NCBI RefSeq assembly: GCF_026210795.1 | Contig: NC_089448.1 | Location: forward strand, 2,356,001 to 2,420,000 | Source: Rhizophagus irregularis | Taxonomy: Eukaryota; Glomeromycota; Glomeromycetes; Glomerales; Glomeraceae | DNA: 64,000 nt | Direction of reading: 5' to 3' | Shown: positions 11,870 to 23,835 of the stretch, piece by piece | Layout of the letters: each line of letters opens with the position of its first letter | Position numbering within the stretch: the first letter of the stretch is position 1 | Notes under the pieces: model-generated | Databases searched by the model: none | What the model was told of the DNA's origin: nothing | Seen by the model: the letters and a program-made list of their open reading frames with translations, nothing else | Position numbers and translations under genes: made by a program

Positions 11870-12830
11870 CAGTCAACTCTCTTTATAGTCACACATTTGG
11901 GACAGTCCATATTTGGTGATTATAAAGAGATGTGACTATATAAAAAATTTCTTATATTAGTATATTATAATTCCGGCCAAAAATTAACATAATTTTAGCC
12001 AAAATTATACTCAAAACTTTATTGTATCATAACTCCACCAATATTAATCTTAGAGAGATGATCTTACCGCCATTCGATTCGTCTTGATGAGACGGTTCTA
12101 ATGGTATAAAATACGTCGAAATCCAATCACTAGATTAATTTCCGAAATTAAAAAAATATTAATGGTTTTTGTGTAATAACTCTGCCAATATTGATCCTAG
12201 AGAGACAATCTTACTACCATTCGATTCGTCTTAATGCGGCGAATCTAATGATATAAAATACATTGAAATCCAATCACTAGATCAATTTCCGAAATTAAAA
12301 AATATTAAATGGGTTTTAAGTAGTAACTCCGTCAATATTGATCACAGAGAGATGAGTTTACCACCATTCGATTCGCCTTGATGAGGCGATTCCAACGAGC
12401 TATTAATCGTCTTTTTACAATCACTAGGTACCAAGAAATTTAGCAAAATGTTAAATGGCGCAGTAAACATAAATCAAGAAATATAATAATGCCGATGCTT
12501 AACATTTTGTTGAATAACTCATCAGCCAGTGATCGCAAAAGGATAAAACTACCACCATTCGATTCATCTCAGTGAGACGATTCTAACAAGCTATGATACA
12601 TCTTTGTACGATTATTAGATGCCAAGTTATTTAATATATTCTTTATATAACTGTGATTATAAATGGTTCTTTTTAATATAAGATTTTTGAGGATAGGTGT
12701 GATAGTGACTATAGATAGATTGTGACTATATAGGATAGTTTTTAATAATAAAGTGTTTTGAACATTCAATTGGTGTGACTATATAGTAGAATGTGACTAT
12801 AACGGGAGTGACTATAGAGGGAGTTGACTG
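11870..12830. mobile_element. Pogo-like non-autonomous element, 961 bp
   Basis: Left end CAGTCAACTCTCTTTATAG and inverted right end CAGTCAACTCCCTCTATAG are flanked on both sides by TA. The element sits in a foldback unit whose uninterrupted form (CTTTATAAAATAAA) is seen near 14449. TIR sequence and TA duplication match pogo/Tigger/Fot-type elements. Inside are four copies of the palindromic module (12061, 12208, 12352, 12546) in a tandem array of about 145 bp. No transposase is encoded. Other copies: 34866-35064 (short) and 58248 onward. Confidence 0.8.
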
Positions 12831-13194
12831 TAAAATAAAACAAAAACATATGGATGCATTTTTGGAATAGGCTTATTAGTCTGTTGTAGATCAAATTGAC
12901 CTATATTTTAAAATTAGTATATGGTCTAAATTATCAGTTTATATTAATAATATCTTAAAACTGTATAATTGATACTTTTCTTATATAATTAATCATGCTA
13001 ATTTGAGACATATGTTAATTTGGTTATAATAAATCTAACCAATTGATTCAGGTAAGACGTGTGTCAATAATATATTAAATTATTAAGTCTAACCAATTAT
13101 TCTATATAGAAGGGTGTGTTAAATTCCAAAAATGCGCCCATATGAATCATTGAAATTGGACTGCTAGATGGTAAAATAATTGCAAAAGCTTATT

Positions 13195-14150
13195 TTATTT
13201 TTTTTTTTTAACCACAATGCATTTGATAATTTATTAAATAGTTCACAGACTCGGAAAATACAATAAGTATCTAAAAACCTAATCTACCCTATCTAATATA
13301 ATTAACTACCAAACCACTCGTCATGCGTAAAGCACCCCACGTGTGCACTGTCGGGTGAAGTTTTTGCTCAGAGGGTATGATCATTTTGTAAATGGTCAAT
13401 CTTAGCGTAAACGCCCCTCTTTCTTCACAAGGCATTCACGGGACCTACTACATCGCGAATAAAAATAAAGAAAAAAAAGAAAATTTTTTTTTTGTTAAAT
13501 GCAGATAAAAAGTAAAAATTTATAAATCCATCCAGATCGTTCCTCCCACGAGCGTTCCATAAAATAGTGAGAGATAAGCATCCACCATCCAGGTCATAGA
13601 ATCCTAAGCGCACGACATAAGGGTAGGACTGAACAGCTGTAGTAAAAGCGAATCATTCCCAATACGTCAGGCTTGTCTGCATGGCGCCTCATTTACAAGT
13701 AGAAAGCGATTCATTATCAGTAAGGGTAAACATTAACATCGGATATCCATTGGCATGGCTTGATATCTTGAACACTGCTAATCGCCACCTTCTAATAACT
13801 CCAAGCCACCAACCATAGTAAGCTCTATCCATTTGTGTAATTATTATAGAAGATGTAAAACTAAAACACAAGTAACAGAAAAAAATATCATCTAAAACTG
13901 TAGAAAAAATTAAAAAAAAAATAAAACGATAAAAGTTGAACTAGACTTCGGGCGCCATAAAGTTGAACTTTGTCTCTATCCTTTTTCCTCCGAGGTGTGT
14001 AGGCATAGTCGAAGATAAGGCCCAAGGCTTTGATCGAAGGTTGTTTAAAGATAAACCATCAGCGGTTAGTTCCACAATATCAGAAAAAGGTCGGGCTGAG
14101 CGTTACGTCAATAAATCCATTAAAAATCCAAATTAAGTTATCCGTTCCGA
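13195..14150 (-). mobile_element. Poly(A) retroposon, minus orientation, 17-bp duplication
   Basis: AATTGCAAAAGCTTATT lies at 13178-13194 and 14151-14167. The insert starts on the plus strand with a poly(T) run (13195-13210), so its 3' end and poly(A) are on the left. Its 3' part (13215-13440: CCTAATCTACCCTATCTAATA..., TTCTTCACAAGGCATTCAC) is shared with 39025-39262 (+), 22390-22510 and 50397-50647 (+). The more 5' part (13440-14150) has no recognisable protein; open stretches on the minus strand are short. It may be a SINE or the 3' end of a LINE. Confidence 0.7.
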
Positions 14151-14540
14151 AATTGCAAAAGCTTATTAATAAATAAATTATTATATATTATATATATATT
14201 ATAATACAATTATTCTACTATCCAATAATCCAATTTGTATAAACTCCTTTTGTTTTGTAGACCTCTTTATGCTTTACAAAACAAAACAAAAATCATTAAA
14301 ATTGAACTGCTAGATAGTAAATTAATTGCAAAAAAGCTTTTTAATAAATAAATTACTATATATTACATATATATTATAATACAATTATTTTACTATCCAA
14401 TAATTCAATTTGCATAAACTTTTTTTTTATTTTCAGAGCTCTCTTTATACTTTATAAAATAAAAAAAAATTTATTGAAATTGACTTTTTAAATGGTAGCG
14501 TAATGCAAAAAAGCTTCTTAATAAATAAATTATATATTAT

Positions 14541-17327
14541 TTACTATGAAGTTATCAACTGCGAATGTTTCAATATTTCAACAAAGTGATGATCTGAGTA
14601 AACCAGCTCTATGAACATTAAAAAAAAATCAGATAAAAAAAGAGTTAGTAAATATAATTCAGATAATGAATGTATTATTTTATTACACATTTTTCCAATT
14701 TGATCTAATCAAATCCTATCAGTTGATTAGTAATCTTAACAATATTTAAATTTCAGAAAAATAATAAATTTATCACTATCATTTAAGCCTTTTTATTTCT
14801 TATTATAATTTTTGAATAAAATCAGTATTAAGAATTTTATTCAAGTTTCTAAGAGTTATAATATATAATTAATTTTTTTCATGATTTTGAATAATTTTGT
14901 AAGCTAAACATCATACTTTAAAAGAAAATAGCAATAATTGGATTAGATTATCAATAAAATATAAAATACTAGCATTAATAGATGTAGGTATATTTATTGA
15001 AATTGCCTAAACTCTCATGTTTTTTGCATTACTTTAAAGTTTAGAATGCTAGGAATCATCTTATAAGCAAACTTTCAAATAAAGCTGTACAGATTCTATC
15101 ATTCTAATATTTTAATATTCACTTATTAAGGTTAATTGATATAGTCACAGTTATATACTTCTTTTGCATTTTAATTTTTCATTACAATAACTTTACCTTA
15201 TTTTTACAAGAAGATCAAAATATCAACAATTTTACAGATACCTTTTTTGCTTATTAGTTGGTATTCTATCATAATTATTGATATATATTTTTCTAATACA
15301 TGTTTAAACTTCTTTATTTTTAACTGCTGCAATTTGTCTTTTGATGTACTACTTTTCTTAGAAGTAGGTTAAGTATTCCATTTAATTCCAGAAAGTGAGG
15401 AAGATGTAATACTACTGTCATCATCTTTTAGACAATTTTAGCATAAGTGATCCATTTATTTTTACCTTTTAAAGTAAATGGTTGGATTTGTACATCTAAA
15501 AATTTTATTTATATCACAGATAGTATAACTGATAATTGGCATTTTAGCTTTTCAATAATTTACATCTGTATCAATAGCTTATCTTATATAACTGGATTGC
15601 TATTGTTGTTGACATGTTCCAGATTAGTGACTTTTTTCTTATAACAACTTTAAATTGCTTTCAAAAACAGTTATTATAAATATTAATAACTTGGAAAATA
15701 ATATACAAAAAATATATGTAGTTATACTTATCAAAGTCCATATATTCTTTGAGCTCTATGCTATATACTTGAACAAAACTATTAAGACAGCTGTATATTT
15801 TTAGGTAAAACTTGCTTAAGGCTTGAAATATGCCAGTTTTGCTCTCTAAAATATCTGCGAAGGATTTTTCAGTAAAACTTTCCAGTAATATGCTGTATGA
15901 GGTTTGCAGCCTCTTGTGGTGTAAAAAAATATTATTATTATTTGCTATAAGACCTATATTTTTATTTTAATAAAAAATATTTCAGCTGAAATTTCATAAA
16001 AAATGGTCCATGTAATCAGTGATGAAAGGTCTCAAATTATTGAGTTATTATTATATTAATATGTATATATATATCAGATATTAATTTAGTTATTTTAAAT
16101 TTTTTTATGTTGTATTTCTGTTATTTTAATTTTTTTTTTAGATAAATAACTAATTAATAATAGTAATAAAATTGCATTTCTAGTATTAATATTAACCAAG
16201 TCATTATAAAAAAAGTACTTTATTATACATTATTTGTAAATTAAATACTAAGAGATGTTCAAAAGTCCTATTATACTAATTAAAAATTGGTAAAAAGTTA
16301 ATAAAAATTCAATCTCAATTTTTATTTTAACTAAACAATTTTTTGATATAAAATCCTAATCACTTTACAAATTTCAAAACTCGGAATTATATCTAACCAC
16401 GTGATTCGTATTTAGTGTTATTAAGCTAACGTGCGAACGTGCGGCGCAAATATTGTTCTGCAAGTTTTAATACTTGGATAACAAAATTTTATTTGGTAAA
16501 TATTAATACCAAATTTTGGCAAATCTAGTTTCTTATCATAGTTGTGTTAAAAGAAATTGTTGCGCCACAAATCTGGCACGAATATTTAAATCAACCATAC
16601 CATACTTTTTCTACGTTATTAATATTATTAATATTGTAGATGATTATTGGTTGAACGCCACCGAAGAGTGACTATAAATGATGTGTTTGATGTGTTAAAT
16701 ATACGAAATATTTTTTTCGAACATAAAATAGATTTAATATATAATTATTTTTTGTACATAAAATATGGATTAATAAATTATTATTATTACAATTATGACA
16801 ATTTTGTAAACTAAATTTAACTCTTCGTACTAAACAGGTAAATTAAAGAATAAAATAGTGTAAGCGTTAAATGCTTTCTATTGGATCGATGATTAATACT
16901 TTTATATCTCAGCAAATATTTATATAAATCCATAATAAAATTATAAAACAATCTCACTTCCCCACAAAATTAAACATAGTATTGTTAAAAATATATATCT
17001 ATTATTATAAAGATATCAGATATTTTGAGTGATAAAGAAATTTAAAAATATTTTAAAATACAGCCCAACAATAATAATAATTTTGAATGTTTACGATCCA
17101 AATACAATATCCATACTGCAATTCGTTCTTCAAATAGTAAATGCAAATAGTTTCAAAAATTGTGAAATGGATCGTAAGAATTTTGAAATAAGGATTAAGC
17201 TTGTGTCAATTGAGCAGTAGAAGAATCACCAGCTTGATTTGAATCCTATATATTACATAAACAATAACAATTCACGAGATGACAAAATATTACAAATAAA
17301 AATTATTAAAAATTTAAAATAACAGCA
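14541..17327. other. AT-rich intergenic DNA
   Basis: No gene, RNA or clear repeat boundary is recognised. Short open frames (for example 15447-15644 and 17029-17220) have no family signal. A locally GC-richer patch at 16395-16680 (GTGCGAACGTGCGGCGCAA) is unexplained. Confidence 0.35.
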
Positions 17328-18478
17328 TCAATTTATCACCTCATCAATCTGCATATACTCGCTCATCTCAGCATCCAATTCTTCTTGTGTTTTTTTGGGC
17401 CTATTATCAGATCTACGACCTCCTCGACCCCCTCGACCCCCTCTTGTGGGGGTGCCACGAGATCCTCCGGTACCACGTGTGGATGGGCGAGATCTTGAAG
17501 AACAAAATAACATTAAAAAATCAAAAATTAATTAGCAAGCATAAATTTCGACTTACTCATTGATTCCACCAATACGCTGAGTAATCGGACCAACGTTAGG
17601 AGCAACAACAATTTCAATCTTCATTTCACGGCCTAATTATAGTGAATAAAAAGAATTCTAGATAATATTTCTTAAATAAAAAGCCATGTAATTGAGTAAT
17701 ACATACCATCAAGAGTAATATTCCTAAGTTTTTCAACGGACCGTACGGCGTCATTTTTCCTTGCAAAAACAACGGATGCAGTACCTTTTGAGCGACCACT
17801 TTGATCAAAGTTAAGGTTAACTTGGCGTACAGGACCGATCATCGTTGAGAAAAGTTCCTGGTATTGTGAAAGGATAAAGGGAGTCGAAGTGTGTATGTGC
17901 ATGGAGAGTGTTTTGTTTGCGATCAGGTGGTTTGTTTTCAGTAGGAGCAACATGGTTGATCGGCTTGGAGAGCGTTGTAGAAAAGATTTCAGAATCTCCA
18001 GGTTCCAAAGCCATATGGCGAAGAAGGGCCGTTGACGATAATAAATTCGTACAAAGGTTGCCTTTTCGCTTCAGGTTTATTTGTTGACGGTCTAAACCTC
18101 AGCTTTGGCACCAAAGAAAGAAACTAATCACCTCTCTCTGATTTTTTTCTGCTGTCTCTCTGTTGCACAACCGTCAACGGCTTGCAAAGTATTGGACATT
18201 TTATAAATAGTTACCCAAAGATCTGCCTCTGTGACTTTATAGGCGAGGTTTGAAACAAGAATTTTTCCTTCTGGTGATGCGTTGAGATTTGATGATGCCG
18301 TAGCAGCAGTATTACTGTAAGGTCGAGGTCTAACTTGTGAAGATCGAGGATTTCTGACAGGACCGCCAGAACGCTTAGCGATGCCACCTGTACGGGTAGG
18401 ACCTCCGGTCCTAGCTCCTCTTGATGGCCTTTTTTTCGCAATAATTTCATCAAGAGACATGTCTAAACCTGCGGACAT
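17328..18478 (-). CDS. ALY/REF mRNA-export adaptor (Yra1 family)
   Basis: Four exons (18478-18215, 17857-17707, 17632-17557, 17493-17328) give 218 residues. Order: the N-terminal UAP56-binding motif LDMSLDEII (5-13), an RG-rich linker, an RRM at about 71-150 with RNP2 ILVSNLAY (73-80) and RNP1 RSKGTASVVF (110-119), a C-terminal RGG-type region (RGGRGGRGGRR) and a second UAP56 motif LDAEMSEYM (203-211). This layout is diagnostic for ALY/REF, which the TREX complex loads on spliced mRNA and which hands mRNA to the Mex67/NXF1 receptor in the nucleus. Introns 2 and 3 are 74 and 63 nt, but intron 1 is 357 nt and falls inside the RRM. Confidence 0.93.
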
Positions 18479-20084
18479 GATGAAAACTTGAGAAAAGTTT
18501 ATTTAGAGTATGAACTTGGAACTGAGATTTAAGTAATGAGAAACGGGTGTAAGGAAATAACCGCACGGTATATGAAGAAATTTGTTTTTAAGATGGTATA
18601 CCCAACGTATTGTACGTACTATATGACTGAAACAAAGAAAATCCTTCATATTGACGCATCCTAGACCCCAATTTTTGAGATAGCCCCCAAATTTTGACCA
18701 ATCATAGTGACGTTAATTTTTAACCTAATAAATGAAGTTGTAATAATACTTATTTTAATTTACAATATAAATAATTTTTTAATAAATAGTAAAAACTTTT
18801 AGAAAAAATAAAATTTCAATATATTTGGTTTTATTAATTAATTATATACTTCTGAAAATAAGATTTTTTTGGATAAAATTTCAGATATCTAATATATAAT
18901 TTATAATTGATTCAAAATAAAAATCCAGAAGTTATTTTTAAAGGAAAAAAAAATAAAAAAGGAATGTTAATAACATTTTATAATAAAAAAATTATTAAAG
19001 CTCCTCTTTTAACTATACATGCTACCCAAATTATTTTAAAATACCATAATTAGAATGCTATAATTCATTTAGTTCATATATAATTTACTATGTAAAATGC
19101 CAAAATAATTTGGGATGTCATATTAAATTTGGGATTTTACTTATAATTAAAGCAATTCAAAATAATTTAAATATTTAATAACCCTACTATTCCAAAGTTT
19201 CAGTTCAAAAATCAAAGTTTAAAAACCATTTTAAGGGAAAAAAAATAAAAAGAAAAGTTAGCAATATTATTATAATAAAAAATTACCAAAGTTTCTCTTC
19301 AATTTATCATTTTGAATTCAAAAGCTATTTCTAAAAAAGAAAAATAAAAAAACATTAATAATATTTTTATAATAAAAGATTACTTTTAATTTACTTTTTT
19401 AAAATTTTAAGTTAAAATTTAAATCCAAAAAGAAAAAAAAAAAATTTTTTTTTTTGTATTTTTTGTTATTTATTTAAGAATTAATTTTATATTCACCTCT
19501 AGTAAATTTTACTTTAATCTGCTGCAATGCATTAAAATTTTAAATTTACTCTGTTGAAATTTACCAGGTGATTTCATATTATACAAATATATAGCACATA
19601 TTTTGTTTTTTACTTTTAGAAGGTTGTAAAATTGCAACTATTACAACATACATATAACACTTTTGTTGTAATTACAATACAATATTATAATTATTATATA
19701 CTATAATTACTACTAGTATTGTAATTATTATATAGTGTTGTAATTATTTTCAATTATACAAATATATATTATAATATATTAATCATTTCTTTTCATAATG
19801 ATATTTGTTCTATAAAAACTTATTTTTGTAATTTTTATTTTTCAAAAAGGAAATTTTTAAGTGTTATAATATTACAACACTTTAACTTTAAAAGTAGTAA
19901 TAGGTTGCAACTCTTACTGTTACAACACAAGGTAGTAATTATTAATTACATATTACATCTTTAGTTTAATGTTTTTTTTCTCTTATGTTAACTTGTTAAT
20001 TTATTTTTCAAAAAATAATAATTTTAATAACTTTAAGGAGTTTAAAGTGAGACTTACTTTTATTACTAGTATTTTGCTATTTTA
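18479..20084. other. ALY/REF promoter and AT-rich intergenic DNA
   Basis: The first 200 bp upstream of 18478 should contain the ALY/REF promoter. Beyond about 18700 the DNA is low-complexity A/T with repeated words (AAAAATAAAAAG near 18950, 19240 and 19340; a TTGTAATTATTATA run near 19670-19760). TGTTACAAC/GTTGTAAT words at 19620-19930 hint at a degenerate inverted repeat. No gene seen. Confidence 0.35.
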
Positions 20085-20511
20085 TTGTTTTTTTTATTAA
20101 AAATGATATTAACAGTTTTTTTTATTTTCTATCATTCACTTTATTTCTTTTTTATTTTTTATATCCATTTTACTTCCTTTTTATTTATTTTCCATTATTT
20201 TTTTTTGCTTTTTTTGTTTTTTATTATTTCATTATTCCCTTTGCCACCATTTTATTTTTTATTATTCCCTTTGCTTTCATTTTATTTTTAATTATCCTTT
20301 TCATTTATTATCATTCCTTTCACTTTCATATTATTTTTTATCAATCCATATCACTTTATATCATTTTTCATTACTTCATATCACTTCATATTGATTTTCA
20401 TCAATCCATATCGCTTTATATCATTTTTTATCACTCTATCATATCACTCCATGTTATTTTTTATCACTCCATATTGTTCTATATCATTTTTCATTACTTC
20501 ATATCACTTTA
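20085..20511. repeat. Pyrimidine-rich tract, left half
   Basis: A long low-complexity tract built from TTTTATTTTTCATTA and ATCACTCCATATC words. It continues after a TIR element at 21609-21975, so it was one tract of about 800 bp before the insertion. Open frames in it encode only F/Y/L/I/H runs and are not genes. Confidence 0.8.
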
Positions 20512-21608
20512 CACATGCTGATCAAAATTATCCAGCCACTTTGTTTTACCAAAATTATGCAGATCATCACGTGCTAATGTGACAAAAATATTATATGATT
20601 TTATATTTATAATTACAATAAACAAATTTCCATGCTTTACATTTTTCATATTTTTCAGAATTTTTCAGAAATATAAACCATTTACTGAGTAAATTTATGA
20701 TTTACGTAATGATAAATTAAAAGATTTAAAAAATCCCGTAACTTTGTCAATATTAATCTAATAAACATATATTTACCACCATTTGAATCGCCTCGATGAG
20801 ACGAATCTAATAAGCTAAAAATTATGGTTAGGGGAGTTACACATATCACGTAATATTCATTTTCTTATAAACCTTACCCCCCCCCCTCCCCCCCCCCCCC
20901 CCCGTTAGATTTCATAACCAATCAAATTATAATATTTATAAATCATATGATTTAAATAAGTGTAACGTAAAATTTTAACTACCCCCCTCCCCCCCTATAA
21001 TAATTACATAATATGTGTAAGCTCCCTTATACGATCACTGAATCAAAACTTATTATAAAATTTATTTAAATCTTTAAAGTGCAATTACATATCAAATATC
21101 GATCCTACAAGAATGTAATTATTACTATTCGAATCCACTTAATGAGACGAATCTAACAAATCTTAATTCATGAAGATCAAATTACTGAGTAACGAAATAT
21201 TCTTGATATACGATTTTTAAATTTTAATCTATAATCTTACACAAATTTTCATAAACTTACATAATAATATATTTATGTAAGTAGTTATAGGTCAAGCTAT
21301 AATCTTATATAATATTATTTCATAATGGATAATACTTAACCTTATTAAATTTTGTAATAAAAATACTGAAAAGCATGTTAAGGACGCATGAATAAATATA
21401 TCTCCAGAATATTATTGATAGCATACTTTGTAGAATTGAAGAAGCTATTGCCACCAATGAAAATAGAATTCATTATTAAATTTTTATTTAAATTAACAAA
21501 CAATGGCACAATGAATATATATAACTTTAAAATTTAAATTTCACAATATTATGCATATATAAGTTTATCACTTTAAAAAAGTGGCCAGATAATTTTGATC
21601 GGCATGTG
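20512..21608. mobile_element. TIR element of 1.1 kb inserted in the pyrimidine tract
   Basis: CACATGCTGATCAAAATTAT at 20512 is repeated inverted at the end (rc CACATGCCGATCAAAATTAT, ending 21608); the TIR is about 31 bp and ends in CCACTTT. Both sides are TA and the same pyrimidine tract. Internally it holds two copies of the palindromic module (20771, 21121), a C27 tract with one T (20877-20903), a second C run near 20980-20996, and an inner foldback (GGGGAGTTACACATAT at 20831 against ATATGTGTAAGCTCCC near 21010). Non-coding. Confidence 0.8.
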
Positions 21609-21975
21609 TATATTATTTTTCATCACTTTATATCATTCCATATTATTTTTCATTATTCTATTTCATTTTATTTTATTTTTGTCATTTTATTTCATTTACA
21701 TCATCCCATTTCATTTCTATTTTATTTTTATTATTCTATTTTACTTTTATTTTATTTTTTATTATTTCCTTCACTTCTATTTCATTTTCTATTATTTTAT
21801 TTTATTTTACATCATTCCATTTTACTCCCATTTTGTTTTTATTATCCTATTTTATTTTTTATCATCCTTTCACTCCAATTTCATTTTTTACATTATCCTT
21901 TTAATTTTACTTTCCATTATTCATTATTCATTTTATCCCTTTTTTACATATTCATTTCTTTTTTATCATAAATAA
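21609..21975. repeat. Pyrimidine-rich tract, right half
   Basis: The continuation of the tract at 20085-20511, with the same word content (TTTTTCATCACTT, TTTTATTTTTATTAT). Long open frames here are artefacts of composition. Confidence 0.8.
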
Positions 21976-22054
21976 TTATTAATTTTTTTTTTTTTTTCTG
22001 CAGTACATTTGCAGTTTTATTAAAGTAAAAAAATAAAGAAAAGAATAAATGTAT

Positions 22055-22364
22055 TTGTAACGACCTGTTACATATCTTATTTGTAACATCATTTTTTTTT
22101 TTTTAATAATAAATTTAGTATGTAGTTTACAAATAAAATTTTTATATGCAAAATTTAATTTGGAAAACTTTTACTTAATGTACTTAAGACAGTTTCATAC
22201 AAAATTTCAAGTTATAAGCAGTTTCTTGAAATTTTTTAAAAAATTCTTTTATCTTGGTTACACGACTGATCTTTTTGTTTTTGTTTACATTTCGCCTGAT
22301 CTTAAATTTTAATTGGATAAAATTGGGGGTTGTTACAAATAAGACGCGTAACAGGCTGTTACAA
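22055..22364. repeat. MITE with 34-bp TIRs (310 bp)
   Basis: TTGTAACGACCTGTTACA at the left and, inverted, TTGTAACAGCCTGTTACG at the right; both continue into TCTTATTTGTAACA. No coding. The interior is AT-rich. Confidence 0.8.
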
Positions 22365-22389
22365 TTAGATTTATCCTAAAGAAAATATA

Positions 22390-22510
22390 TACAAAGTAAA
22401 ATTCCCTAATAACTACTCTAATATAATTAAACTACAAACCACTCGTCATACTGGTAGTATCTCACATATACACTGTCGAGTGATCGTTTGACTCTGTAGG
22501 TAAACTTTAT
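22390..22510 (-). mobile_element. Retroposon 3' fragment
   Basis: CTACTCTAATATAATTAA...AAACCACTCGTCATAC...CACTGTCGAGTGATC resembles 13285-13360 (same strand) and the reverse complement of 50450-50580. It is a short, diverged piece of the poly(A) retroposon family. Ends are not defined. Confidence 0.5.
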
Positions 22511-22516
22511 TTAGTA

Positions 22517-23073
22517 ACTTTGCAATAAAAAAGTATGAAACTCAAAAAATATCAAAAATTGAATTACCGTATAACACTGTCTAAGATCAAGAAACCGACG
22601 ATTCTGATTTCAATTATTTACCTCAGGAACATGTATCAAGATATACTAAACTTTCAACAACTTTCACTGAACTTTTCATTAACGATTTCGAATAATCAGA
22701 AGCTACCGAATCTAATACTGACATTAATGATAATTACAATTCGGCAAATAATGAATATTCTGAAATTTTTGAAAACTAACCTCCCTATCTGCGTACTCTG
22801 CCACTATAATATACCTGAGTATGATATGTGGTTAAAAAATCTTAATTCTGGTAAAAATTCGGCTAATTCTGGCTAATTTTTCCATATTCTATACAAGATA
22901 CTCCTAGGTATAATTCAATTTTTAAGTTAGTGAAATTGATATACCTGGAGTATTTTAGGCAGTATTATATGGTAATATTAAATTTGCATTTATTTCAGTA
23001 AAAAAAGCATAATTAGCATATAAAGTAAAATTAAATTTTTTTTGGAGTTTCATACCTTTTTACCACATATATC
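22517..23073. repeat. MITE family A, copy 2, split by a nested element
   Basis: Left part TTTGCAATAAAAAAGTATG... to GAATTA (22566) and right part TAATATTAAATTTGC (22973) to GAGTTTCATACC rejoin to the family A sequence seen at 39766-39917. The gap is exactly the 406-bp element below. The right terminus is less well preserved. Confidence 0.75.
22567..22972 (+). mobile_element. Tc1/mariner-like remnant nested in MITE A (406 bp)
   Basis: Ends CCGTATAACACTGTCTAAGA and, inverted, CCATATAATACTGCCTAAAA (16/20, all differences transitions), with TA on both sides. An open stretch at about 22597-22707 (DDSDFNYLPQEHVSRYTKL then TTFTELFINDFE) looks like the N-terminal fragment of a transposase whose remainder is lost. 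It is therefore probably an internal-deletion derivative of an autonomous element. Confidence 0.65.
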
Positions 23074-23339
23074 TCATATATTACTATAGTTTTAAATTAA
23101 TAAAAAACCCAAGTGATTGATACAGGTTTTTTGGAATATTTACTAGATAAGCATAAAGTATGTATCAAATCAATTTTTTATCATATTAACTAAAGAGAAA
23201 TTAAAGAAATTTAAGATATTTCAGTTCAAAATACTCAAAAATTCAAACATTTTATCTTTTTAATGAACAATTTAACCTATTTATGTTCATAACTAGTAAT
23301 AGTTATAAGAGGAATTATTTGCAAACTTATAATGTATAT

Positions 23340-23835
23340 ATATACAGCAATATTTTACATTCAACTTGTTGGACCAAGTTGGTATAAAAACTGAGACTTG
23401 GATGGAAAACATGAATCTTTTATATTTGCAGTTAAATTTTAAAATACTGAATTGTTAAAGCAACCAGAAATAAGTCAAGAAATTTTTTATTTAACGGCTT
23501 TAATACAAAATAATGTTAATAAATGAAAGCAGATAAGTAAATCTACATTAGATGAAAAACTTTTTTTTGAAAAGGTGATGGAAATGGCTAAAAAAGTTAC
23601 TCTTAAGGCGGTCAAAAAATGGGATGAATGAATTTTTAAGATTTTTCAACGCTATTTTGATAAACTTAATGATTTTGAAGATGAGCTTAATAGTGAAATA
23701 AATACCAATGATGAAACTAATGAAAATAATTTGCAGCTTTAAAATCCAATTAAGAAACCAAAAAAAGGTTGACTAAAAGGAACAATAAAAATTAAAAGTG
23801 CTACAGAGCCTCTAAAATCTAACAAAAGTTAACGG
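23340..23835 (+). pseudogene. FAR1/MULE-type transposase C-terminus, decayed
   Basis: Reading the plus strand gives EKVMEMAKKVTLKAVKKWDE, stop, IFKIFQRYFDKLNDFEDEL..., stop, NPIKKPKKG, stop, LKGTIKIKSATEPLKSN. The NP.K..GRPKGT..I basic tail is typical of FAR1/MULE transposases in glomeromycotinan genomes. Several in-frame stops show it is dead. The 5' extent is unclear; an upstream EIFYLTALIQNN stretch (about 23480) fits the same protein. Confidence 0.5.

Larger units (their letters stand above)
11781..14540. repeat. Composite tract of inverted foldback units
   Basis: A unit of the form TACAATTATTCTACTATCC...TTTTGTAG...CTTTATAAAATAAA...TTGAACTGCTAGATAGTAA...TTGCAAAAGCTT recurs at about 11795-11869 plus 12831-12860, 13140-13194 plus 14151-14190, 14195-14340 and 14345-14530. 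Its two halves are partly inverse to each other (CTATCYAATAATYCAATTT against AAATTGRACTGCTAGATAG). Two of the units carry insertions, a pogo-like element and a poly(A) retroposon. The tract has no gene. Confidence 0.55.

Noticed and set aside
12569-12769. 66-codon minus-strand frame
   Set aside because: Inside the non-coding pogo-like element; no similarity to a transposase.
13425-13871. Minus-strand frames of about 60 codons
   Set aside because: Short, inside a retroposon, no family resemblance.
17672-18014. Frames overlapping ALY/REF intron 1
   Set aside because: They run through a splice acceptor into the true exon 2 in another frame or start in the intron; intron retention products at best.
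20085-21975. Long open frames (up to 126 codons) on the plus strand
   Set aside because: Made only of F/Y/I/L/H/S from a pyrimidine-rich tract; no domain or start context.
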